Assembly: GCA_022494885.1 (NCBI GenBank)
Contig: JAGVSM010003016.1
Location: 62,001-126,000, forward strand
Source of the DNA: Micrasema longulum
Lineage: Eukaryota; Arthropoda; Insecta; Trichoptera; Brachycentridae
DNA: 64,000 nt
Direction of reading: 5' to 3'
Part shown: positions 1 through 12,044 of the stretch, piece by piece
Position numbering within the stretch: position 1 is the first letter of the stretch
How the letters are laid out: each line of letters starts with the position of its first letter
Position numbers and translations under genes: made by a program
The notes under the pieces: model-generated
Databases searched by the model: none
Told to the model about the DNA's origin: nothing
The model's input: the letters and a program-made list of their open reading frames with translations, nothing else

Positions 1-293
1 CAATACGATGATATTTTTATGAACGATGAACGAAGAGTTCACCTCCCACGCCTGAGGTGTTTCCAGGACATAGTACCAATATTTGTTACATTGTCGATGG
101 ATATTCTTATCTATGACTAAAAGGATAGTGCTACCAGTTACCACACAAACACCAGTGGACTGACTTACTAGCTGATGACTTGAATGAACTTTTAAAGGGT
201 TTTTAAATCCTTTAAGCTTCGCTGTCAGAGCTTTAGATGAACAGTAGGGTGGCCCGTACGTACATGGTCCAATTTTATTTTCTTTAACTTTTC

Positions 294-485
294 GAATCGG
301 GTTGTGGTCCCGTTGCTAGTGTTGCGGACTCACGGGCCAGAGGCCCGAGGTTCAAAACCCACTCTACCCTAACTTGATTTCCATTTTCTAAAAGTGAGTT
401 TCTTACAACTCGTTGAAAATGGCCACCGAAATTGAAATATTTGTGTACGTTATAAGCACGCTAACATTTCTTTTTTATTAAAAAA
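294..485 (+). repeat. SINE-1 copy (tRNA-derived)
   Basis: The head has the layout of a pol III promoter, with an A-box-like stretch near 317-330 and a B-box-like GGTTCAAAACCC at about 350-361. The body contains the family hallmarks ACTTGATT, an inverted AACTCGTTGAAAATGG and ATATTTG, and it ends in a T/A-rich tail. At least nine other copies occur in this window on both strands, which defines the family. Confidence 0.8.
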
Positions 486-798
486 AAACTCTTTTTAAGG
501 CTGGGCTAAAAAAAACCTTTACACACGGTGATGTGTGATGTAACATCGTGTTACCTCAAGCAAAAAACAGAATGTTTTTAAGTTCAGACATTTGAAAAAA
601 AAAATGTATTGTGTTAATTTTTTTTTCGTTTAAATTTTTTAATTCCATTTTGCATTATTATTTCCATATTGTTTTACGAAAATAAAAGTACAAGGTGAAA
701 TTATTATTAAAAAAATCTAATTAAAATAGCCAAATTTGATATTTGATAGCTCACTGGTGAGCAATCAGGGATTTATTTATTAAAAACAGATTCATTTA

Positions 799-948
799 CT
801 ACCCGGCAAAACTAAAAAAAAGACTAAGACAACCTTTACAAAAGATGTTTAAAAAATTATCATCATGATAGAATATGAATTTATAAAAGAAAAAATGATT
901 TGTTAAATTAATGTAATCCGTAAGGGTTTATAAATAAATAAATTTAAA
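799..948 (+). mobile_element. LINE-a 3' end fragment
   Basis: The sequence encodes a remnant of the same C-terminus seen at 28404-28868 (LPxKTKxKTxTTFxKDV in decayed form) and ends with the family-specific 3' signature GTAATCCGTAAGGGTTTATAA followed by AAATAAATAAAT. It is a 5'-truncated non-LTR retrotransposon copy. Confidence 0.7.
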
Positions 949-1603
949 ATAAAAATAAATATATAAGGCCTAAACCAATTACAACAGTTATGTAAAAAAA
1001 AACATATGTACAAGAAACTAAACAAAAATAAAAGGCTATAAAAAAATGGATAGTGAGCTAGGTAGAAGTAAAATGGATTGTCTCATTCGCCCAAACCAAT
1101 ATTAAATCAACTGCTCCACAAGAGTATAGCTTAAGTTGGGTTTTTGTTATTTTCGTTGTGCGTTTTGTATTATAAATAATATGGATGTATATTTTTTTTA
1201 TTTTTTTTTTATTGATGAACAAATTAAAATACAATATTACAACTAAATACAATTTTTTACAATAATCAAATACATATATTTACATTAAAGTTTCCCATTA
1301 GGTAAAAGAAATAAACAATTCTTGTGTACATAATGGGGAGTGACGTCTTACAATAGATTATTTTATTTTAATCAATAATATTTTTAAAATAACATATATA
1401 AATTACAAAAAAGATATTAACGATGTTTTCAATCAGTGTTACATAAAGAAGAATTATAGATGTATTTTTGTACTTTTTTCTTAAATATATTGTATTTCTG
1501 ACTGAACTTTTTATTATCTTTGTTAATTACATAAATACCTAGTTATTAAAACTGTCTGAATATTTTGTTAGTTATCTCTGTTTATAAAATTATTTTACCC
1601 GCA

Positions 1604-1716
1604 TGCAGAGACAAAACTTAAGGTGAGGAAAGTACATTCTAATCTCAAATGCAGAGAATAACCCAAAGGTAAAGACAATAGAGTGTACTTACCTCACCTC
1701 GAGGTTTGTCTCTGCA
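1604..1716. repeat. Foldback, about 37-bp arms
   Basis: The left arm 1604-1640 (starting TGCAGAGACAAAACTT) and right arm 1680-1716 (ending GGTTTGTCTCTGCA) are complementary at roughly 30 of 37 positions and are separated by about 39 bases. A second short GCAGAGAATA copy lies in the loop. It may be a small MITE; no target duplication could be assigned. Confidence 0.6.
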
Positions 1717-2166
1717 TACAGTCTTTTTTGTTTATTCTCAAATGTAAAAACATTTCAAAAAAGTATATTGTTAAGTGTTCTCGGCACAGGTAACCCCAGT
1801 GAGGTCACATTATTTTTATTATTAATTATAGTTAGTAAGAGAAAAATATGAATAAATAAATAACATACGACTATGTAGCTAAGATATAAACAAGGGCTAC
1901 AAAATAATGGTATACAATTTATCCCAAAAACACGATCAGCATATAAGACATCGAGCTAACCCAAGACAATCCATTTTCATCTCACACTGTGCTAATGGTG
2001 AAGAGATCTACAAAAGGCCGGAAGATCTATCCCAAAGAATTACAATTTGGGTGACGACTGACCAATCTACACATTGGGGCATATAAACATAAGATACTCT
2101 AAGAAGATTTTATAAGTAACAGATTTTGACTTCTAGTAACACGGTTGATAGCATGAAAAGAAATGT

Positions 2167-2262
2167 ATTGAGGAAAATATTTCAAGGTGGTCGGAAATCG
2201 AACCCGGGATCTCAAGTATATTTGTCGAATACGCTTACGACTATACCACGAAGCGTTTCAAT
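2167..2262 (-). repeat. SINE-2 fragment
   Basis: Read on the minus strand it has the tRNA-like head of SINE-2, with a B box (complement of AATCGAACCC near 2195) and the GTGGTATAGTC-type A-box region, then the conserved CTTGAAATATTT body start. The 3' part is missing. Confidence 0.6.
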
Positions 2263-3033
2263 ATCGAATAATGTAGTTAAATACGTGATGAAATAGTTGA
2301 AAAATTATAACGCTCCATTCTTAACTATTATTTTCGGGCCACCCTAACGTTCACAACACGCCCGATCTAAGATTGAAGATTCAATTTTTTTTGGGTCTCG
2401 GTAATTTATTTTCCCAGCAGACGAGAGAAGATAGTTGCGTTTTGTCAGCTTATCTGGCCATCATCAGATATCTGGGAACAGTAGCACAAGTCACGATACG
2501 TACCCATTACACCATTCCTCTACACTACACTCTACTCCCAGGCGTCATCATCATCAGGCAAGTGGAGAGGTTAAAGAAATTGAACTACATAATATATGCT
2601 ACATCAAAACTGAAAAATGTTGAGAGTTGCAGAAAGTTATTACTGTCAACTTAAAGACATTTTTAAGATTTAAAACGCCCAAATATCCTTCCTCTAACTA
2701 ACGTAACATAAAACTCCTTTTTGATTAACACGAATAAAATAATACGCAATTTAAATACAGGTTGGAAAAGTATTATTTAATCGCTTTTAAAAGTATTTAA
2801 AAGTAAATATAATTTAAAAGCTTTTAAAAGTAAAAAGTATTATTTAATAATAAACGGCAGAAAAAAAATAATAATTTGCATTTGGGTGCCAGTATTTTTT
2901 TTTTTTTTTTTAATTATAAATAAATTAATTAGTCAATCATTCATTAATAAGAGAGATGTCGCAGATGTCGCGAAAGCAATGAAACCGATCACCGGTTATT
3001 TCAAATTTGTGGATTTAAGTATCATTATCATCA

Positions 3034-3262
3034 CTTTTCCACACCTAATGGTGCATAGGGCACTGAATTGGTACACCAATCGCAAAATATCATTTTTGTT
3101 AAATGAAGGTAAGATGATCAGTCTCACGCTTTAGGGACTATGAAATATTTTAAGTGTAAAAACACCCATTTAAATAAATATTTCATATCAACCATGTCGG
3201 GAATCGAACCCGAAACCTCTTGTATGGTAGGCAAACGCACTGACCATTACACCACGAGGTCG
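3034..3262 (-). repeat. SINE-2 copy (tRNA-derived), near full length
   Basis: On the minus strand it begins with a tRNA-like head containing a B box (complement of GGGAATCGAACCC at about 3199-3211), followed by the family body: ATATTTATTTAAA, TTTTTACAC, the GATCATCTTACC block and the CAATTC/GTGCCCTATGCACC block at the 3' end. Other copies lie at 6661, 13680, 15195, 16955, 18860, 21712, 23325, 34430, 52635 and 60530. Confidence 0.85.
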
Positions 3263-3499
3263 ACAGTATGTAAGTAGGAGTATGCCGTGGATTTAAGTAT
3301 TGCTCGTCTATTATTTCTGTATTAAAATATTAATAAATGTATTTTTATCTTTTCAAAAAAACAATTTTATGAAAAAATATTTATTATTTGCGTAACTAAG
3401 ATACAAAGTTTTAAGTAAATAACAATTAAGTAAAAATTAAATAGTATAACTAATTTTCCTTTTTATTTTAAAGAATATTAAGCTGTATTATTTCACAGG

Positions 3500-3860
3500 A
3501 GTCATTAAGATTAACAAATTACAACAGAGATGGAGAACACTTTAGAGAAAGAAATATAGAAGTCTGAGCATTCACAGGGCTTATGACCTGCCATTGGCTG
3601 TATTAAGTGGCCATTTTACATACTGTGTAACGTTCATCATTTCGGCTATATTTGAACATCCCTATTTCTTGAATTCTTCTATCTGTTGATTTTAGTGAAG
3701 TTATTTAACTTTTTCTTAACCTTAAACCTTCTCCGAAATCAACAATATTTTGAGTTTGTCCAAATTTTTGTAGACAAGGACTGGATACAACTCCCTAGGG
3801 AGCGGTCAACATTAACATATTACAACAGAGATGAAGAACATTAGATAAAGAAATTAACAT
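3500..3860 (+). repeat. Repeat-C copy
   Basis: The unit contains the landmarks ATTACAACAGAGATG, AGAAGTCTGAGCAT, GGCTTATGACCTG, CATTGGCTG, AAGTGGCCA, TGTGTAACGTTCA and, at its end, TTTGAGTTTGTCCAAAT and CAACTCCCTAGGGAGC, after which the next ATTACAACAGAGATG begins. No coding potential and no known family signature were recognised. More than ten copies are scattered through the window. Confidence 0.8.
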
Positions 3861-3889
3861 TAAAATTAAACATTAGATGAAGAAATAAT

Positions 3890-4150
3890 TCAATTAGATG
3901 AATCTCACTCGCATAAATAAAGGTTTTAGCTCTTTAACTTCACAAACATCAACAGATGAAAGAATTGAAGTAATATAGATGTTCAAATATGGGCAGAATG
4001 GTGAATGTTACACAGTGTGTAAAGTGGCCACTTAAACCAGCTAATGACAGGTCAGAAGCCCTGTAGATACCTCGACTTCTATATTGCCTTCTTTTAAATG
4101 TTCTTCTTCTCCGAAATGTTGTAATTTCATCTCTGTTGTAATTTGTTATT
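3890..4150 (-). repeat. Repeat-C copy, opposite orientation
   Basis: This is the reverse complement of the previous unit: it runs from the GAGATTCATC/TTTATTTATGCGAG block through AACATCTATATT, TGACAGGTCA and AATTACAACAGAGATG. Together with 3500-3860 it forms a head-to-head pair. Confidence 0.75.
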
Positions 4151-4639
4151 TTATTGTTATTTGTTTATCAAGCCTTATCGGAGAGATCGTTTGATTATTT
4201 AATCATAATTCTTGAGAATAATTCAGTGTCTTGAAAGCTCAAATATGCTTCAGTTCCTCGCGCATAAAATAAATATATATCTCATTGTAATCTCGTCTGA
4301 CGCTCGGTTCCCGCCCACTATACTTAAGGGCACTCCAGATTGATAAAAATAACGAGTGAAATATGGCAACTCCCAACTGATTATTTCGAGATTTCCTATT
4401 CCAGAACCTTCACAACCATTTTTACGCGCGGGTCCCGGCCAGATATTGTTTGTATGCTTATAAATACATCGAATAGTTATCACGACCACAATCCGTAAAG
4501 GGCACCCAATACAGAGAAGCTCATTATACAAATGTTTCCACTTCAGATAACATCTAACTCGACGTGGGATACGAACGTTCGAAATACAGAATACAGACTT
4601 TCAGACAGATTATGATTGGACCAGACCCAGAGAACACAG

Positions 4640-4722
4640 TCCCGGGATCCCGGCCGTTTTTGAGCCCCGAAAAACCCGGGATCGTACTTGGCTAATCTCA
4701 GGATTTTCGGGATTGCCACTAG
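4640..4722. repeat. Possible hAT terminal remnant rich in CCCGGGATC
   Basis: Motifs CCCGGGATCCCGG at about 4642-4654 and CCCGGGATCG at about 4675 resemble the ends of the hAT element at 57015-58428. It stops where SINE-1 sequence begins. No second end was found nearby. Confidence 0.35.
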
Positions 4723-4742
4723 CAGGTCTTGATTGCCACAAG

Positions 4743-4858
4743 CAACTTGATTCCCATTTTCTAATAGTGAGCTATTTACAACTCGTTGAAAATGGCCCTC
4801 AAAATGAAATAATTGGGTAAATCATTTGAACGTAAATATTTCTTTTCCTCTAAAAAAA
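4743..4858 (+). repeat. SINE-1 fragment lacking the tRNA head
   Basis: It starts at ACTTGATTCCCATTTTCTAA and continues through ACTCGTTGAAAATGGCCCTC to the T-rich tail, colinear with the body of the full copies. The tRNA-related head is absent. Confidence 0.7.
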
Positions 4859-5619
4859 AACATAAAAATAATTTTTTTTTTTTTTTTTTAACATATTTTT
4901 TATATTTTAAATTGAAAACATATTATGCACAATTTTATGTAACATTTTATCTAAAACTCATCTAAAACTCATTTAGGGATATGCAGATAACAATATTTAT
5001 TTACAGACGTTTTTATATTTTAAACTATAACATTATTTACAAAAGCAGAATAAAAATTATGCTACACTACAAATTAAAAGGGTATGAAAAAGTTTTAAAA
5101 ATTACAAAATAAATATAATACAAAGTATAAAAATAAATTTGAAATGATATATACATTATGAAATCTGGGAAAGAAAAATTAAAAAATATAAAAAGTTTAA
5201 AAATTACATGTATGTATATACATATACAGGCTGAACGCGTACGAGATAGAAAATGTTAAAAAATTACAAGAATAAAAAAAGTTTTTTGAAATTAACAAAA
5301 TGCATTTACCCCATACAGGTTAAAAAATATTAAAAGCGTATTAAAATTACATATACATAATACAAGCTAAAAATGTATAAAAAAGCATAAAAATTATTTC
5401 AATAGAATTAAAAATTACATATACAAGCAAAAACGGTTCAAGATGCGCATTTTTTGGATAATTTATTCCAAGCACTTCTAAAAAAAATAATTCTTAAATT
5501 TGCACGTCCTGTTTCTGCATTTTGAAATTGGTACTTAAAATTTTTGTGGCAATTTATTAAATTCAAATTAAATTGTATTGTAAAGATCTAGTAAAAGTAT
5601 TTAGATTAATTAATATCTA

Positions 5620-5850
5620 AAATATGTTCGAATATAGGCAGAATGGTAAATGTTACACATTATGTAAAGTGGCCACATAAACCAGAAAATGACAGGTCAT
5701 AAGCCCTGTAGATGCCTAGACTTCAATATGCTCTTCTTTAAAACGTTCTTCATCTCTGTTTCAATATGTTTATGTTAACAGCTTCCTAGGGGGTTGAATC
5801 CAATCCTTGTCTGCAACTATTTAGACAAACTCAAAACACTGTTTATAGAG
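5620..5850 (-). repeat. Repeat-C copy
   Basis: The minus strand shows the ordered landmarks TTTGAGTTTGTC, CCCCCTAGGAAGC, GAGATGAAGAACG, GGCTTATGACCTG, AAGTGGCCAC and CATTCTGCCTATATT. It is moderately diverged from the copies at 32.6-33.4 kb. Confidence 0.75.
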
Positions 5851-5950
5851 TATTGTCATGTGAACGTAAGATAGAAACATAGAAGTGAGAAGTATCGGAA
5901 TGTGCGGACAAATCCGGACGCGTCGGGGGATAGGGGACACGAAGACAGAA

Positions 5951-5989
5951 CAGGACGCAGGACGCAGGACGCAGGACGCAGGACGCGGG
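5951..5989. repeat. 7-bp tandem repeat (GGACGCA)n
   Basis: About five and a half perfect units of GGACGCA, degrading to GGACGCGGGACACAAGACA on the right. It is a short GC-rich minisatellite in otherwise AT-rich sequence. Confidence 0.85.
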
Positions 5990-6660
5990 ACACAAGACAA
6001 GAGACGGGACCGGGTGTATACCACGGCGGCAGTTGATTCTGGTAATTTATTCCTGAAACAAAAGATGTCTATCGCGAAGGCCAATCGGATTACAATAAAT
6101 TTTCGAAGGACCCGCGGTATTTCAAAACATTGCCAATAATTCATTTGTATTCTTTTCCCGATTCGTGAACCAACCCACGCGAGTATTGTATCTTACTTGA
6201 CCTTTAGAAAGATTGTTTAAATAATAGCCTAGCATAACATCTCATAAGCAATAAAAAGGGATTAAGATTTAATCAAATTTATATTGTTTTGAGCTATACG
6301 GTATACGAGTAATAATATTATAACATAATAAATAATATGTATTATGCATATTTGTTTTGATTCAAGGAATGACCAACTGTTATTTTCTTACAATCGGAGA
6401 TCAATTTTTGAACATACATTTGTTTATAAGTATATAATATATTCCATGTGGATATTAGATATTTTAATACATAACTATTAAGTGTAAACACAATATAAAA
6501 TTGAATAGGATACAAACATTCTAAATAATTTGCAACCAAAGCGCGCCAAAATACATTTAATATATTTATACTGCTTTGATACAAAAAACCATCGTCAAAT
6601 CGTAACGTAGATACCTATAGTTATTTCTCCAAATAGCATTTTTTAACCATTATAATAGTT

Positions 6661-6915
6661 GTCTGCCTCGTGGCGTTATGGTCAGCGCGTTTGCCTACAA
6701 TGCAAGAGGTCTCAGGTTCGATTCCCGACATGGTTGATATACATTATTTATTTAAAATAGTGTTTTTACACTAGAATATTTCAAGGTCACTGGACCGGTT
6801 CCTGGAGCGTAAGAATGATCATCTTACCTTCATGTAACAAAAAAATTATTAAGATACGCTGCGATTAGTGTACCAGTGTAGTGCCATATGCACCATTAAG
6901 TGTGGAAATGATTAA
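6661..6915 (+). repeat. SINE-2 copy, full length
   Basis: The head GCCTCGTGGCGTTATGGTC acts as the A-box region and GGTTCGATTCCC at about 6715-6726 is a canonical B box. The body carries GTGTTTTTACACTAGAATAT, GATCATCTTACC and GATACGCTGCGATTAGTG, ending with GCCATATGCACC. It is one of the least damaged copies in the window. Confidence 0.88.
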
Positions 6916-6944
6916 TTACACTTAATATTGATTTTGTTGAACTG

Positions 6945-7050
6945 ACGGTGGATCCCGTAGTTGAGAGGTTTTAGGGTCAAACCCTGCTCAATTTGATTCC
7001 CATTTTCAAAAATATTTTATTTTGACGATTTGAAAATGGCAATATTTTCG
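6945..7050 (+). repeat. SINE-1 diverged copy
   Basis: Decayed head (GGTGGATCCCGTAGTTGAGA) and B-box-like GGGTCAAACCC, then TTTGATTCCCATTTTCA and TTTGAAAATGGC. The copy is shorter than others because a Harbinger-type MITE follows at once. Confidence 0.6.
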
Positions 7051-7060
7051 TTATTAGTTA

Positions 7061-7330
7061 GGGCCAGTTGCATAAAAGAAATTAAGTTAATAAAATTTTA
7101 AGTCAAATAATTATTGAGTTTTCGTCAAAATGGATAAAAGAGTTCCAACGAAAAAGTAAAATAAAACAACAGATCTAAATAACTCCCAAGGCAGAAAATC
7201 CAGCATGTCTGCAAACATTTGGATATACTCAAAACATTGTTAAAACAAGTCGTTTCGCCTATTTTTACAAAAACGCAACAATTATTTAACTTTTAACTTC
7301 ATTTAACTTATTTTTTTATGTAACTGGCCC
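7061..7330. mobile_element. PIF/Harbinger-type MITE with TTA target duplication
   Basis: Terminal inverted repeats start GGGCCAGTTGCATAAAAGAA on the left and, read as the complement of the right end, GGGCCAGTTACATAAAAAAA. They are directly flanked by TTA at 7058-7060 and 7331-7333, the 3-bp duplication typical of the PIF/Harbinger superfamily. The 270-bp interior has no coding capacity. Confidence 0.85.
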
Positions 7331-8250
7331 TTAGAAAGATTACTTTTTTTTAACCGCGTATTGTATAGACTTTGTAATACTTAGTCAAAAACAAATATTT
7401 AAAGTGTTATTTTTTCAGTCTCTTATTATTTTTATAACCAAAAATTCTTTATCAAAACATATAAATTACAACATTTCTAAAAATTAGCATACATAGCAAA
7501 CATGTGTGTATGGTACCTAAGTGGGATTAAAAACCATACGATTTAAAAAAAATAAAAAACACCATTTATGATTCTATTCTTGATTTATGTTCCGATACAG
7601 CTATTTCTCCTTTTACGGGGAGTAGTAGTGCTGTGGTTTCAACTTTTGGGTATTAATCGTAGGTGTTTTAAAAAAAGCATTAATGTGAAATATAACAATA
7701 TAAAACAATGAATGAAATGTACATACTTAATCTAAATTACTTATCTCTAGGGAAATTATATATTTTAAAATGCGATAAACTTTCAAACTCTTTTCATCGT
7801 TAGTTACAGCTGGCACAGCTCAAACTAATATTATATTAAAACGCTACACTCTTATTTCCAGAGTCAAACTGGTTTAAAATGTTAAAAGTCACATGCGGGA
7901 ATAAAAAAATCACAATAACAAAAGTTGACGCGTGCTCCGCGCGTGTCCTCTCGTGTGGGAACTGCTCTTAATAAGGGTGCTAGAATGAATATAATACACA
8001 GTAGCGTTACATTGACTTTCCCCACCCCTACCACCATCAACCCCAACACAAGTGAGAAGGATGGGGCATAAATCAACCCGAGAATAAAAGTTATCGTGAG
8101 AAGGACGAACAATATTTTTCAGGTACTTAATTTGCCAAAGTATTTTTATTCACTAAGAGATGCATCAATATTTAATAATGATGTTTAATACCATTTTGCT
8201 TCATGTTTTAATTTTATTACAATAAACACATTCTAACAAATATAAAAAAC
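7331..8250. other. No recognised feature
   Basis: AT-rich non-coding sequence. I see no repeat family member, exon or RNA gene; the short minus-strand open stretch at 7882-8112 has no family resemblance and is probably chance. Confidence 0.4.
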
Positions 8251-8251
8251 T

Positions 8252-8628
8252 AATATTTTCGTTCTTACGATTTACCCAAATATTTCAATTTTAAGGGCCA
8301 TTTTCAATTTACCAATTAGAAAATGGGAAACAATTTTTTTTTTTAAAAAGAATAATCCGCTAAGCCTCTATTTTGAGGCTTGTCAGCAGGTGGGATAGTG
8401 AGGATACGGAAGGAGGTAATGAAAAATACACCACAATACCCAGACTAACTGAGAAAAAAATCTTTCTTGGATTTTTTCTTACAAACCGCAACGCCAGTTT
8501 CACAGTTAGTCGTCTAACCAACTGCGCCACGGCGCCTGTTGTTGACAATTGAGGCGGGATGGGATTCGAATCTCAGACCTCTGATCCGCGAGTCACTAAC
8601 CACGGGACCACAAACCGGTTCTTGGGGG
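8252..8628 (-). repeat. SINE-1 copy split by a SINE-3 insertion
   Basis: The tail part is 8252-8333 and the tRNA-like head 8546-8628 (complement of GGGATTCGAATCTC, a B box). The two halves are separated by a complete SINE-3. The segment ACAATT occurs on both sides of the insert, consistent with a short target duplication. Confidence 0.75.
8335..8540 (-). repeat. SINE-3 copy (tRNA-derived), nested
   Basis: Read on the minus strand it starts GGCGCCGTGGCGCAGTTGGT, a tRNA-like 5' end with A box, continues with GTGAAACTGGCG and ends in an A-rich tail (T-run at 8335-8345). Only one other partial head, at 27673-27728, is present in the window. Confidence 0.75.
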
Positions 8629-8654
8629 CAAGTTTAATTATAACAAGAGGCATA

Positions 8655-8862
8655 CTTTTTTTTTTTTTTTTTTAAAAAAAGAAATATTTGCGTTCTTATG
8701 ATTTACCCAAATATTTAATTTTGAGGGCCATTTTCAACGAGTTGTAAATAACTCACTATTAGAAAATGGAATCAAGTTGGGGTAGAGTGGGATTCGAACC
8801 ACGGACCTTCGGTCTGTGAGTCCGAGACACCAGCCACAGGACCACAACCCGATTTCGAATTT
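8655..8862 (-). repeat. SINE-1 copy, full length
   Basis: A T-run at 8657-8673 (the A tail on the minus strand) is followed by the complete family body and a head whose B box is the complement of GGGATTCGAACC at about 8789-8800. It ends at CCCGATTTCGAATTTCGA. Confidence 0.85.
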
Positions 8863-8899
8863 CGAATTTCGACTATGTTTAGTCATTTTCATTTTTACT

Positions 8900-11800
8900 T
8901 ATAATTTTTTCATCAGTGTCCGGGTTTCGTCGTGTGAAGATGTCGGTCACGGTGGAGCCCGGTCACTTGTAAAAAAACATGTGAATAAATGAGGAAATAA
9001 TTGAATAAAATATTTTTTGTAAGTAAATGATAGTTTTATTTAATTTTAGTAAACGAAAGCTTTACGTACCAACAAAAAAATAACAATTAATGATTAGATA
9101 GTCAGCAAACAATTACATGATCAAATGGTGAAAAAAGCCACCATTATGACAGAAATCCGGTTTACTATCGCTGTTAATTAACTCACATTATCATTAAGCG
9201 TATGACAATACTTAACACACAATTGTATTATATTCCCCTAATATGAACATATTGTACATATATAGTATTCAGTATATTATATACTTATATGCAGATAAGT
9301 AGATATGTATGTATATTCATTATCTTAAAATTATAACATTTAATGTTAATACTTATCTTTTCTCGACAAAATCGTTAAATACACAGCAATCGTTCGCAGT
9401 GTCAGTAAAAATAAAATCATCGTAAGTTTCATTCATGTTAAATATTTGGAATGCAAATATAAAAGATCTTAAATATATTTACACAGATTAATTAATTCAA
9501 CAATACACAGTTTTTTATAAAGTTAGTTTATAAAGTTAGTCTAAAGACAGTTGAAATTCAATTTAAATTCAATGCTGTTCGTTTTCTCCCCACCATGAAA
9601 CGTCATTTGAATAAAACGGGCAATATGTTCACTAAATTTTTAAGTACTAAGAATACTCAATAGAGCATACAAAAGCATTCGGTAGACAATAAAAATAGTT
9701 TAAAAATTCTAACTGCTCTAAATGCATCGATAGATATTAATGTTAAATTATTTGTTTACTTAAAAACTTTTTTAATTTTAATGCTAGTAGTTAGTTTCAT
9801 TATCAATTAAAATCTACAAGTTAAGCATACTTACACAATTTTAAAAATAGTTTAAAAGCTTAGCGTTATCTTAAATTTTAAAAGCCAAAAAGCATCGGTA
9901 AGTTTGATATTGATTTTATAAAAACGATTATAAAAAACACGATAAGAAACAAGTCTCGATTTTTTACACTGAAATCGATGTAGATTTGTAATAAATTGAT
10001 CTAAGTACAGAGATACGCAATAAATACAAGATTAGCAGATGTAGATAATTTTATTTCGTAGTGAGTTCTTTTGTGAACTCCCACTAATCCCAAATTTTAT
10101 GTTGTACTTGACGATAATTATCAATGTGTAGATAAATAATAAAGACATTACTATCGCTTTGAGTTTCATATAATTCAACAACTTATTATATGTAGTCATT
10201 AAATCTTATCAATAATTATATAACATTAATTTATGGAAATAACGAATTTCCAAATTTTTCTCTGACACATCTCCGAGTACAAAATGTTATCGGAACTATA
10301 TTTATGGAGATGATAGTGGTGGATGAATTATTGATTTGATAAAGCATAAGTATGTACATAGATGTATTTGTGTAATATGTATATGTATGAAGTATGAAAG
10401 ATAGTATCGTAAGTCAACAAATTTCTGTGTTTGGGTGTTATCAGTCTTCATTAAAAGTTTTTTTATTAAATATTAAAATACAGAAGAATTACAAGTAAGA
10501 GTTGAGAGTTAAGTGTTGCTTGTTGTAAAACATTATTAAAGAAAGATTCACCGAATCAATCTATTATATCATGGCTTTTTGGTGGAGATACTAGAGATCT
10601 TTTTCAAAAATATATAAAGCATACTAAATATTGAAATACCAAACACTACTAGTATGCTAGTCAAGTAGAGCTAAGAGCTTGAAGCTAAATTATTTTATTG
10701 GACCGAAAAAACGACGAGACGTAAAGACGACACGAACACAAATTGTAATTCCCTAATGTCAAGAATGTGGAGACCAATAAATTTTCACAGTGACTTGGAG
10801 TTTCTTGGGCTGGATCTTCAAGAAACAAGTCAAGGAGAGTGTGGTGGGAAAACATGACTAAACTGAGCTACTGTAAAGTTATTTCTCTATAATTTGTTCT
10901 AATAAACTGTTCTTATTTTCTGTCTTTAGCTGTAGTATTATTTTCTATATTTATAATTCTTTTTTGTTCAAATAACATGTATTTAAACCATACAAATTGG
11001 CTTAGACCGTTCATAAATAAATAGGTAAAATGGGAAAATACGAAGAAATTCAATACATTTTTTTGTAGACAGAAAGTAAACCATACATACAATGCAATAA
11101 AATGTATATAATATTTTAAGCAATAAATTTTGTAAATCCATGAGTTAAATTATATATCTTAAAAATTAAAACTACTTTTGGTTTTATATGGGATCAGAAA
11201 TCAGAATGATCCGATTCGTTGTTTTTCTTTTTCTATTTATTATTTTTAATGAACGATTAAATTAATTTGCAAACCTAAAATCGCAGAAGTAATCCATTAT
11301 ATTATAACATGTTGTGTTAGATTTTTGTATATCAAGATGTCAGCGAAAACAGATTTGTACAACATGTGATGCTGTTCAATATTATTATTTTATTTTAACA
11401 TTAAAATGACTAAAATATGTATTAGTGTGTGATTGTGAGTATGTGATATGAGTGCGTAATATTATGTGAGTTTTTAAAACTATTATTTACACTACATAAT
11501 GACAACCATGTTTAACAAATAATTCTCACTCAAATATCTTGTACTTACAAGATCACGTGATATTTTATAACGATAAAAATAATGTAATTCAATTCAATAT
11601 CACCTCGTTTCTCGAAGTACTTCTTATCTTATTGAAATTTAGTTCGACATAATCTTTTTAATAATTTATTATCAAAGATATTTTCAAGATTCTGCTGATA
11701 TAGTTTTAATTAGATTCTTTACGTAAGAATACAAGATTATTTTATTTATGAGTGTTAAAATACTAATCCATGTACTTGTAAAGAAGGATACATATTTCGA

Positions 11801-11985
11801 TTCAAAATTATGTTAACAGATATCAAGAATATTATATTCAAACATTTGTTTACAAGTACTGCATTGTCTGGACAGTATCAAAATTAATTTCCAAAACATT
11901 TATGTAATACATTTCTGAAAAAAAACCCTTTGAATTGATGTTTACGGCTTTAAAAGAAACAAGATTTAAATAAAAAACACTTTGA
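8900..11985. other. Repeat-poor block inside the putative ush intron
   Basis: None of the dispersed families found elsewhere is visible in this 3-kb stretch. It is AT-rich without long open frames. WGATAR motifs occur at 9293-9298, 9320-9325, 9353-9358, 9866-9871, 10043-10048 and 10130-10135, three of them within 66 bases. Any enhancer role is speculation; the density has not been compared with chance. Confidence 0.35.
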
Positions 11986-12044
11986 CATTACAAATTCGTT
12001 GGTGTAAAGAAAAAAAATTCTGCCTCTCCTAAGCTAAGACTTAA

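Larger units (their letters stand above)
245..2346. mobile_element. Possible TA-flanked DNA element bounded by a 12-bp inverted repeat
   Basis: The 12-mer TAGGGTGGCCCG at 245-256 is repeated exactly as its complement at 2335-2346. If the outer TA is the target duplication, the element is 247-2344, as expected for a Tc1/mariner-type transposon. No transposase reading frame is visible inside; it contains a SINE-1 copy, a LINE-a tail and a foldback. The match is short, so the pairing of these two ends is tentative. Confidence 0.35.

Noticed and set aside
5885..6139. Plus-strand 84-codon open frame
   Set aside because: It begins in the GGACGCA array and shows no domain; the opposite strand is equally open.
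6661..6730. A genuine tRNA gene (also considered at 8470, 18119, 39075 and 59218)
   Set aside because: Only A- and B-box-like heads are present; no full cloverleaf with acceptor stem was found, and each head continues into a shared SINE body.
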